Source: W0P28-013 sp051870755
GTDB lineage: Bacteria; Bacteroidota; Bacteroidia; Bacteroidales; Paludibacteraceae
Assembly (NCBI GenBank): GCA_051870755.1
Contig: JBJECE010000031.1
Span: forward strand, 48,452 to 112,451
Length of the DNA stretch: 64,000 nt
Direction of reading: 5' to 3'
Shown: positions 9,170 through 16,215 of the stretch, piece after piece
Position numbering within the stretch: position 1 is the stretch's first letter
Layout: each line of letters starts with the position of its first letter
Notes under the pieces: generated by a model
Seen by the model: only the letters and a program-made list of their open reading frames with translations
Told to the model about the DNA's origin: nothing
Database searches by the model: none
Translations under genes and position numbers: made by a program

Positions 9170-10406
9170 AATATATATGTTTTTTTGCATAATGCTCAAC
9201 TGCAAAATCAGTATGAACTAAATTATCGTGGGCTAAATTATCAGGACTCAACACCAAAACATCTATATACTTTAATCCCATTTCCTTGGCTGCAGTATAT
9301 CTATGCTGTCCATCTCTTATAAAATATTCATCATCAACAAAAATAGGTTCCCAACCTTCAATATGAAAATCATGCACAATACTGTCAACAGTTTCTTTAT
9401 ATATTGGATTTGCATAATCAAGTCTTTGTTTATCAATATGTATTCGTTCAATAGCCACTTTCTTCTCTATTGTCCCAAGTAATTGATATGAGGGATATTC
9501 ATGTAATATGGGAATATAATTTGGCCTGCAAAAATTGTTTATCATCAATTCCGTCAATTTTCCTCGTTTTGCAGCATTGGCATTAACCATCCGCGTAGCA
9601 AATACACGTTTAATGTCAAAAGCCGCATATAATTTATCAAAAAAATCATCATGCGGATTTTTGCCCTTCACGTCCGCATTGCTCAAAATAAAATGAGCAC
9701 CACAACGATTTATTTCAACACAAAAATCACGCAAACGAATTTGTTCGGCATCGTTAAAATTTTCTTTCGCATAAGAAGTAAAACTCGATGTCTTGCTCAA
9801 AGGTTTGTACGGTGGATCGCAATAAAAAAAACTATTTTTGTCGGCAAATTGAAGCGTTTCGGAAAAATCACCGGTCAAAATTCTGACTTTTTGCAACAAT
9901 TTGCTGTCTGCTAAAATCGTCTGTTCATCACAAATTTTCGGATTGGCATATCTTCCAAACGGCACATTAAACAAACCGTGTTTATTCACACGATACAAAC
10001 CATTAAAACAAGTACGATTCAAAAAAATAAACAATGCTGTATTTTCAACGACATCCAACGATTTTGTATTGAAACGTGCACGTTTTTGCATATAGTATAG
10101 TTTGCGTTGTTCGTCATTCAATGGCATATATTCTGACTGAATTGCCTGCAATTCCAAAATCAAATCCTCCGGATTATCTCTGACAATTTGGTACGCTAAC
10201 ATCAAATCAGGATTGATGTCGGTAATAACTGCTTGCGTGATATTCGGATATTTTTGCAGAATCCAAAACAACACTGCTCCACCGCCCACAAACGGTTCGA
10301 TGTAAGTTACATTTTTTCGTTGCGAGAAATCAGCTGGCAAAGTGCGTTCTATAATATTCAATAGTTGCGTTTTACCACCTACCCATTTTATGAAAGGTTT
10401 TGCCAT
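9153..10406 (-). CDS. Dam-type GATC adenine methyltransferase fused to a ParB-like domain
   Basis: 417 residues from the ATG at 10406. Residues 1-~300 are an alpha-class N6-adenine methylase of the DpnM/Dam family: AdoMet motif FIKWVGGK at 5-12, PFVGGGAV near 39 and catalytic DPPY at 197-200. From ~305 a second module follows, ending IxDGQHRYTAAKxxG at 363-377. This is the hallmark of ParB/sulfiredoxin-like domains, preceded by the usual RxxxxxPIY...EPIFVDD strands. DpnM is normally ~285 residues, so the extra ~115 residues are a real fusion in one uninterrupted frame. The gene is first in the module behind its own promoter. Either the ParB part assists DNA binding or it is an enzymatic nuclease/NTPase relative; I cannot tell which. 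Confidence 0.85.
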   Translation of the reverse strand: MAKPFIKWVGGKTQLLNIIERTLPADFSQRKNVTYIEPFVGGGAVLFWILQKYPNITQAVITDINPDLMLAYQIVRDNPEDLILELQAIQSEYMPLNDEQRKLYYMQKRARFNTKSLDVVENTALFIFLNRTCFNGLYRVNKHGLFNVPFGRYANPKICDEQTILADSKLLQKVRILTGDFSETLQFADKNSFFYCDPPYKPLSKTSSFTSYAKENFNDAEQIRLRDFCVEINRCGAHFILSNADVKGKNPHDDFFDKLYAAFDIKRVFATRMVNANAAKRGKLTELMINNFCRPNYIPILHEYPSYQLLGTIEKKVAIERIHIDKQRLDYANPIYKETVDSIVHDFHIEGWEPIFVDDEYFIRDGQHRYTAAKEMGLKYIDVLVLSPDNLAHDNLVHTDFAVEHYAKKHIYYDIQL

Positions 10407-10416
10407 TATCATGCTA

Positions 10417-10448
10417 CAAAAATACAGAATTATTTTCTAAAAATCAAT
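10417..10448 (-). promoter_or_regulatory. Probable promoter of the restriction-modification module
   Basis: On the minus strand TATTTTTG (10417-10424) fits the Bacteroidota -7 consensus TAnnTTTG, with ATTG 20 nt upstream (10445-10448). The upstream element lies in the last codons of the ketosynthase gene. Initiation about 7 nt downstream would make the methylase mRNA nearly leaderless. Confidence 0.5.
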
Positions 10449-11605
10449 GTCGAACAATTACCGCCAAAACCGAAAGAATTGCTCATGACCACACGCAGAG
10501 GACGACCGTCCGAAAAAACCGTTTCGGGTATCAAAGCAAAAGTGTCGATGGGCGACTCGAAACCCAAATTCGGGTAAATGGCACCATGTCGCAGCGACAG
10601 CATGGCAAACACGGCTTCGATGCCACCGGCCGCAGCCAACGTGTGTCCCGTAAAAGCCTTAGTGGAACTGAACGGCGGAATCTTTTCGCCAAACAGTCGT
10701 AACAAAGCGGCACTCTCGGCAGCATCATTGTTGCCCGTACCCGTGCCGTGTACGTTGATGTAATCAATCGCATCTGTTGATAACTGCGCCATTGCCATCG
10801 CTTTCGACATTGACAGAAACGCTCCGTCTCCAGATTGCGAAGATGCCGTTTGATGAAACGAATCATTAGCGTTCGCAAACCCAATAAGTGTGCCATAATT
10901 ATTGGGAGGCATCAAATCGGCACGCTGCAAAACCACGAAACCGGCGCCTTCACCCAAATTCAGTCCGGCGCGTATGGCATTGAACGGGCGACAACGTTGC
11001 GCATCCAATATTTTCAGCGAATTGAAACCGTTGAGCGTAAATTGGCACAAAGCATCGGTACCACCGGCCACAACAGCATCGAGCAAACCGGCACGAATCA
11101 AACGGGCACCGAACATGATGGCGTTGGCCGACGACGAACACGCGGTCGAAATGGTGGTAGAAAAGTCGCGTATGCCGCAATAATCGGCTATCCGCAACGT
11201 GCTATCGGCACTATCGTGATGTACAACCATGCGCAAGCGGCCTTTGGAGTTGTCGTACATAAAATCACGGTAAAACCGTTCTGTCAAATCCATGCCGCCG
11301 ACCGACGTGGCCGACACCAAACCGACACGGACATTGGCGGGCAAATGCGCATCATCGACGGCCTCGGCTGCGGCCAACATACCCAAAAGTGCCGTTCGCG
11401 AAACCGTTTCTGTCTGTGACAGCCCGAGTTGGCGTTTCAGTGCGCCGTTATCATATTTGACCTCGCCGACAGGCACACGAAGAGACGTTTTGAACAATGT
11501 AATATCGCCCAAACCGCTTTGCCCGGCACGTAACGCCGCATAATTGTCGCGCACACCGACACCTAACGCCGATACAATGCCTATGCCTGAAACGAGAATA
11601 TCCAT
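10430..11605 (-). CDS. Beta-ketoacyl-ACP synthase II-like (FabF-type) ketosynthase of the polyene operon
   Basis: A 391-residue condensing enzyme with the complete thiolase-fold catalytic triad: Cys156 in TISTACSSSA, His286 in NVHGTGTGNND and His321 in KAFTGHTLAAAGG. It should perform decarboxylative Claisen condensation between an ACP-bound starter or growing chain and malonyl-ACP. The glycine-rich GFGFGGNCS motif closes the C-terminus. Upstream is an ACP gene (12 nt gap); downstream should come the Cys-less partner now displaced by the restriction-modification insertion. Together they resemble the KS/CLF pair of aryl-polyene synthases. Substrate specificity is not readable from sequence alone. 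Confidence 0.9.
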   Translation of the reverse strand: MDILVSGIGIVSALGVGVRDNYAALRAGQSGLGDITLFKTSLRVPVGEVKYDNGALKRQLGLSQTETVSRTALLGMLAAAEAVDDAHLPANVRVGLVSATSVGGMDLTERFYRDFMYDNSKGRLRMVVHHDSADSTLRIADYCGIRDFSTTISTACSSSANAIMFGARLIRAGLLDAVVAGGTDALCQFTLNGFNSLKILDAQRCRPFNAIRAGLNLGEGAGFVVLQRADLMPPNNYGTLIGFANANDSFHQTASSQSGDGAFLSMSKAMAMAQLSTDAIDYINVHGTGTGNNDAAESAALLRLFGEKIPPFSSTKAFTGHTLAAAGGIEAVFAMLSLRHGAIYPNLGFESPIDTFALIPETVFSDGRPLRVVMSNSFGFGGNCSTLIFRK

Positions 11606-11617
11606 CCGTACCTTGAT

Positions 11618-11875
11618 TTACTTCGTTCGGTTGGCGGCTACAAACTCGGCCAGCGTCCGCACCGAATAAAAGTGCGGTTTGGCAGCTTTCGGGTCGTCGA
11701 GTTTGATGCCGTAATGCTTTTCCAAAATCAAAATGACTTCAAGGGCATCTATCGAGTCGAGTCCCAGACCGTCGCCAAACAACGGTGCGTCGGCATCGAT
11801 GTCGACCGGTGTCATATCTTCCAAATTCAGAGCCTCAATCAATTGATTTTTAAGTTGTTCAATCAGTTCATCCAT
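11618..11875 (-). CDS. Acyl carrier protein
   Basis: An 85-residue acidic four-helix carrier protein with the phosphopantetheine attachment Ser41 in GLGLDSIDALE. The length is typical of type II ACPs. It lies between two ketosynthase genes (12 and 29 nt gaps), so it is most likely the dedicated carrier of the polyene chain. A second ACP at 15947-16189 suggests that starter and extender, or two stages of assembly, use different carriers. That division of labour is inference. Confidence 0.92.
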   Translation of the reverse strand: MDELIEQLKNQLIEALNLEDMTPVDIDADAPLFGDGLGLDSIDALEVILILEKHYGIKLDDPKAAKPHFYSVRTLAEFVAANRTK

Positions 11876-11904
11876 AGTTCTTTGTTATTGTAATTATGTA
11901 ACAA

Positions 11905-13617
11905 TTAAAAATTTTCGCCTTGTCGCGCCAACAGTTGAAATGTCGCTTCATAACGGTCGCGCAATCTATCGCACCACCCGAAAATGACGTAATCGGCCAA
12001 GCGCCAATGCAACAAAAGTTCGGCATAACACCGTGCAAATCCACCGGGTTCGGATTGTACAAAAAAGGTGTTCTCGCCCTGAATGTGATGTCTGATGCAA
12101 ATTTCGCCACTCACAATGTTAGGCAACGTATACACAAACACAGCCGGCGACACTGCATCACCCATATCAAGCAACGATTGATGTTTCAAATCCGTATCCA
12201 ACGAAGCCGAACGGTTGGACACAATCACGGCCGTGCGAGTAGCATCCGTCGGTAAATCCACATCTGCAAGTAATTTTTCGACACAGACATAACCCAACTT
12301 ACATTGGTCGTCCATCTTGAAAAATTTCAAGTTCGGCGCATGCAACGCACGGTATTCGTCGCGAATACGCACGGCAAAATCGTCAGTCCCGGAAAGCGTT
12401 ACCGTTTTCAAACTACAAATATAGTCATTATCCGGCAAACACGCAATAGGCGCACAATCGCGAGTCAATACAAGGGCTGCATTGCAACCACCAAAACCCG
12501 AAGCGATTTTCAGGCAAGCACTACCCTGCACAATGGGTTGATGTTCGGCTGCGACAGTCATCGGCATCGGCACGCCCAACTCCGCAAATCCCTTCGTACC
12601 AAATACAATCCGATGACGTAACTGCCACACAGCCAAAATGCTTTCAATAACTCCGCAGGCACCGAGCGTATGGCCAAAATAAGGTTTTACGCTATTAACA
12701 AGAATATCGCTCAAATCGCTCAAAGCCAACGCTTTACTCTCCATCTCGTCATTATAAACAGTCGCTGTGCCATGTGCACTGACAAATGCCAAATCGTGTT
12801 TGGACACCTGCGCTTCGGCCATAGCGGCACGAATAGCATAATGCAAACCGTCGCCCGTGCGCGACGGCCCCGAAATATGGTTAGCGTCATTGGTAACAGC
12901 GCCGCCGGCGATACAAACTGTCGGGATTGAGGCCAAGGTTTCATCGGCCGTCAGTAACACGGCACCACACGCTTCGCCCATCGACAAGCCATCGCGCGAC
13001 ACATCATAAGGCCGACACACTACACCACTCACCGACTTGAACGAGCGAAAACCCGACACCACAAAATCGGTCAACAAATCACCGCCAACCACCACAATAT
13101 GCCTGTAAATCCGCCGTTCGATTAGCCGTGCCGCAACTATCAAAGACGAAATACCCGATATGCAGGCATTGGACACCACAATCGGTTCGGACGTAAAACC
13201 GCACTTGGAAGCCACACGTTTAGCCATCGTCGGTAAAAACACACGTTCGTCGAGCACTTCATTTGCGACCAACAAATCAATATTACCTTTCGTCGTAGAG
13301 AAAACGATACCGACTGTGTCGTCGGCAATATTGAGTGACGGTACTTGTTGGACGACATGATCAATGGCCGTCAGCATCAATCGTTCCAAGCGTGTAAACC
13401 CTGCTCGGTCAGGTATTTTTGTCCAATCGATACGCCCTGCTGTGAATGGCGCCTCACAAACAGACGTATCGACATGCGTAGTAACACCTGTTTGGCAGGC
13501 CAATATGCGCTCGGCATTGAGGTCGGTACCGCACCCCAGAGCCGACATCATATAGTCGGCCACCCAATAAACCGGTGTTGTGTGTAGCGTATTCATATTC
13601 TCGGACTGCGAAGGCAT
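11905..13617 (-). CDS. Ketosynthase with C-terminal Cys-less ketosynthase-like domain
   Basis: 570 residues, about 160 more than a normal FabF. Residues 1-~388 are a complete condensing enzyme (Cys152 in SNACISGIS, His282 in SAHGTATVYND, His316 in YFGHTLGACG). Residues ~390-570 resemble the ketoacyl-synt_2/CLF-like fold again (AVIVSNRSASLDTD, then FVYTLPNIVSGEICIRHH) but have no nucleophilic Cys. The protein thus looks like a ketosynthase carrying its own degenerate partner domain. The ATG at 13617 directly abuts the radical SAM stop (13618-13620); ATG 13596 is an alternative. It probably starts or extends the polyene chain, with the tail acting in dimerisation or chain-length control. Confidence 0.82.
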   Translation of the reverse strand: MPSQSENMNTLHTTPVYWVADYMMSALGCGTDLNAERILACQTGVTTHVDTSVCEAPFTAGRIDWTKIPDRAGFTRLERLMLTAIDHVVQQVPSLNIADDTVGIVFSTTKGNIDLLVANEVLDERVFLPTMAKRVASKCGFTSEPIVVSNACISGISSLIVAARLIERRIYRHIVVVGGDLLTDFVVSGFRSFKSVSGVVCRPYDVSRDGLSMGEACGAVLLTADETLASIPTVCIAGGAVTNDANHISGPSRTGDGLHYAIRAAMAEAQVSKHDLAFVSAHGTATVYNDEMESKALALSDLSDILVNSVKPYFGHTLGACGVIESILAVWQLRHRIVFGTKGFAELGVPMPMTVAAEHQPIVQGSACLKIASGFGGCNAALVLTRDCAPIACLPDNDYICSLKTVTLSGTDDFAVRIRDEYRALHAPNLKFFKMDDQCKLGYVCVEKLLADVDLPTDATRTAVIVSNRSASLDTDLKHQSLLDMGDAVSPAVFVYTLPNIVSGEICIRHHIQGENTFFVQSEPGGFARCYAELLLHWRLADYVIFGWCDRLRDRYEATFQLLARQGENF

Positions 13618-14979
13618 TTATGGTCGGCGTAAATATTCCCACAAAGGCCCTTTCTTATTACGTTTCAGGCGCATGGTATCCATCAGCGCATTATGCGGTT
13701 CGTCTGGAAAAATCCACGCTTTGCCGGTAGCCTGCGCCCAAGCGCGCGCTTCGTCCAACGCGAAATCGGGCGAAATGTAATAACGCGGCTCCACAAGTGT
13801 ATCGTCGGGCGACAAAACGCCCTGTGCCACAGCCATCTCGTGCAACTTGGTACGCGGATAGATGCGCATGCCGACATACGGAAAAAACACCGTCGATTGC
13901 AATCGGCACGAGTTGTCGATGGTAGTACGCAGCGTAGTGCGTGTTTCGCCATAACCGCCTAAAATCAAAAAATGCGCATAGTACACACCATATTTGACAC
14001 ACAAATCCGACACGCGTTTCACATCGTCGAATGTGAACAATTTGCCGTACGCAGCCAATGTGTCGTCGCACAACGATTCGGTGCCAAACTCCACATGCGT
14101 CAAACCGGAAGCTTGAAAGAGGCGCAAATGCTCTTCCGACAAATTGTGCGGCGAGAAATACGCGCCCCAATGTATGTCCAAATGTTCGGCTACCAAACGT
14201 TCGGCCAATGCCACGTTGTAGGCGTTGTTGATGTTGAAAACCGAATCGGTAAAGAAAAAATAATCGATATTTTTATCACGTTTCAAACGCGCCATATCAG
14301 CCACTATTTTTTCGACATCCAACGTGCGCACCCTGCAACCATCGATGCACGGATACGAGCAGTAGATGCAATGATACGGACACCCACGCTTGGTTTGGAT
14401 GTTCAACATGCCGCTGTAGCGCCAATAGTAATCGACCAAATCGTCCTCGAACGTTACATCAAGCGTCTGCAAATAACGCGTATGCGGCAGTCGAGGCGCT
14501 TTTTCGTGCGGCAAAATCAGCCCTTCGATGTTGTCCAAAGGCGCATTATGTGCCAAGTTTTCAATCAGTTGGCACAGACTACCCTCGCCTTCGCCCACGA
14601 TGCCCGAATCGGCTTGCAATCTGTCCATAAAATGTTGTGGGAATATGGAAAAGCCGGCACCACCAATCGACAGATGCGCCTTGGTTGCCCGCCTGACAAT
14701 GTCTATAATTTCGGCATAAGCATCGACAAAATTGCCCTGCTCCAACGAATTGGCGCCATCGACATTGCGCAACGACACGCCCACAAAAAACGGATCGTCC
14801 GCCACAACAGCATCGTACAACTCGCTATTTGTCAGTCGATTGCAATCCAATATACGAACGCTATACTCATCGTGCGGCAGATGTGCCGACAAATAGGTTT
14901 TGAGATACGACACACCCAGCGGATAGACAGGATAGGGATCGCAAAAACGATTTGCCGAGATGAGTAAAATCTGTTTCAT
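13618..14979 (-). CDS. B12-binding domain radical SAM enzyme of lipid/polyene locus
   Basis: A 453-residue protein beginning at the ATG at 14979, which overlaps the acyltransferase stop as ATGA. Residues ~1-160 form a cobalamin-binding-type Rossmann domain (GVSLRNVDGANS, SIGGAGFSIFP, GEGEGSL). Residues ~190-400 form the radical SAM barrel with CxxxCxxC at C200/C204/C207 (RGCPYHCIYC). The family resembles B12-radical SAM proteins found beside ketosynthases and ACPs in ladderane-type lipid loci, often annotated as lipid biosynthesis B12-binding/radical SAM. Possible chemistry includes C-methylation or C-C rearrangement of an acyl-ACP. Which reaction it performs here is unknown. Confidence 0.88.
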   Translation of the reverse strand: MKQILLISANRFCDPYPVYPLGVSYLKTYLSAHLPHDEYSVRILDCNRLTNSELYDAVVADDPFFVGVSLRNVDGANSLEQGNFVDAYAEIIDIVRRATKAHLSIGGAGFSIFPQHFMDRLQADSGIVGEGEGSLCQLIENLAHNAPLDNIEGLILPHEKAPRLPHTRYLQTLDVTFEDDLVDYYWRYSGMLNIQTKRGCPYHCIYCSYPCIDGCRVRTLDVEKIVADMARLKRDKNIDYFFFTDSVFNINNAYNVALAERLVAEHLDIHWGAYFSPHNLSEEHLRLFQASGLTHVEFGTESLCDDTLAAYGKLFTFDDVKRVSDLCVKYGVYYAHFLILGGYGETRTTLRTTIDNSCRLQSTVFFPYVGMRIYPRTKLHEMAVAQGVLSPDDTLVEPRYYISPDFALDEARAWAQATGKAWIFPDEPHNALMDTMRLKRNKKGPLWEYLRRP

Positions 14980-15866
14980 TTCCAAAATTGATAGAAGTTA
15001 AACCACATCTGCGGATGGGTACGCACCACTTGTTCCAACGAGGCTACATATTGCGCCAACAAATCGTGTTTATCGCACCGCCGACCGCCAAGATCGGCTA
15101 TCACAAATTTGAACGTGTAACCACCATTTTCACGCAACGAATAAAAAAAGACGACCGGCACACGCAGTTTGGACGCCAACAAGAACGGTCCTTCGGGAAA
15201 ATTGGCCGCGCGCCCCATAAACTCGGCCTTCAACGTATGCTCGTCATTCGTATAGCGGTCGCCCTGAAAACAGACATACTCGCCGGCATTCAACGCTTTT
15301 TTGATGGTCAGCATCGTGTCGAGCACATCGGTCTTGTTGATAGGAATGACATTGAACGCACGCTCCTGAAAATCGACATACTTTTTCAACTGTTCGTACT
15401 CCTGATCGACCAAAACGACGTGCATCTTGCGACCATAGTTGCCAAAAAAACTTGCACTCATTTGCCACGCCCCGACATGCGCGCCTATCAACACGGCACC
15501 CTTGCCGGCATTCAGCACATCGAGAAACGCATCGTAATTGTCGAACGTATAACGAAATTTATCGTGCAAACCATGCTGAATGGCCATTTTGTCGATAAGG
15601 CACTGCCCGAAACGCACATAGTGCAAATACAGCGACCATATCGATTTGAGCACGCCATAGTGCAATATGCGCCGATAATAATACCAAATAGCCTTGGTGG
15701 CTTGTGGCGCAAACGGTATGAAATAAGGTGCTACATACAACAAATTGGCATAAGCAAAACGCACGCCAAAATGTTTGATAAAGAACACAAAAATCCTGTA
15801 TCCCAGCGGATTACCACGCGATTTAGCTGTCCATTGTTGCTCCGACATAGTTTTCTGATTGCTCAT
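14976..15866 (-). CDS. LpxL/HtrB-like lipid acyltransferase with altered catalytic motif
   Basis: A 296-residue member of the lysophospholipid/lauroyl acyltransferase superfamily, peripheral to the inner membrane. It has the GAHVGAWQMSA block at 128-138 and a later NFPEGPFLLA segment near 223. Family members use HxxxxE/D; here H130 is followed by Gln135 in place of the acid, which could lower activity or mark a subfamily. Lauroyl-type acyltransferases are regular members of aryl-polyene/flexirubin clusters, where they attach the polyene acyl chain to a lipid-type acceptor. It overlaps the radical SAM gene by 4 nt and is followed upstream by an ACP gene. Confidence 0.83.
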   Translation of the reverse strand: MSNQKTMSEQQWTAKSRGNPLGYRIFVFFIKHFGVRFAYANLLYVAPYFIPFAPQATKAIWYYYRRILHYGVLKSIWSLYLHYVRFGQCLIDKMAIQHGLHDKFRYTFDNYDAFLDVLNAGKGAVLIGAHVGAWQMSASFFGNYGRKMHVVLVDQEYEQLKKYVDFQERAFNVIPINKTDVLDTMLTIKKALNAGEYVCFQGDRYTNDEHTLKAEFMGRAANFPEGPFLLASKLRVPVVFFYSLRENGGYTFKFVIADLGGRRCDKHDLLAQYVASLEQVVRTHPQMWFNFYQFWK

Positions 15867-15946
15867 CTGTTCACTACTCTATTCCAACGCTCCACGGCAA
15901 TCAGCACCACACATCTCGAACGACTTTTTTGTATGCACAACCATTC

Positions 15947-16189
15947 TTATCGGGCACGTGCGGCCAACAAATCGACCAACTGCCCAAACGTGCGACAATG
16001 TACAAAATCTTCCGAGGTCAGTTTCACCTCAAACTCTTGGTTCAACAATACGATGACATCGACCATATCCAAACTATCGAAACCTAAATCGTCTTTGAGC
16101 AACGCGTCGGCCGAAAATTTTTCGCGCGCCACTTCGAACTCGTCGCACAAACACGCTATCAGTTTGTCGGTAATTTGCTGTTTATCCAT
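15947..16189 (-). CDS. Acyl carrier protein (second of the locus)
   Basis: An 80-residue carrier protein with phosphopantetheinyl Ser39 in DLGFDSLDMVDV. It differs clearly from the other ACP in the cluster, carrying two Cys residues in helix I and an unusually Arg-rich C-terminus (LLAARAR). It sits between the ammonia-lyase (26 nt) and the acyltransferase. This position suggests it could load the aromatic starter acid or present the finished acyl chain to the acyltransferase; neither is provable here. Confidence 0.9.
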   Translation of the reverse strand: MDKQQITDKLIACLCDEFEVAREKFSADALLKDDLGFDSLDMVDVIVLLNQEFEVKLTSEDFVHCRTFGQLVDLLAARAR

Positions 16190-16215
16190 GCTTTGTTCTG
16201 TTTTTTTTGAGTGGT

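Larger units (their letters stand above)
6896..10429 (-). other. Inserted DpnII-type restriction-modification module inside the polyene operon
   Basis: Four same-strand genes (Dam-ParB, DpnII-like nuclease, unknown protein, DpnA-like methylase) occupy this segment, each overlapping the next. The segment is conspicuously richer in A+T than both flanks and uses Phe/Ile/Lys/Asn-rich codons unlike its neighbours. It lies exactly between a ketosynthase gene and its Cys-less ketosynthase-like partner without disrupting either reading frame. No target duplication, integrase or terminal repeat is evident at the junctions. This looks like horizontally acquired DNA. The mechanism of entry is not visible. 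Confidence 0.8.
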
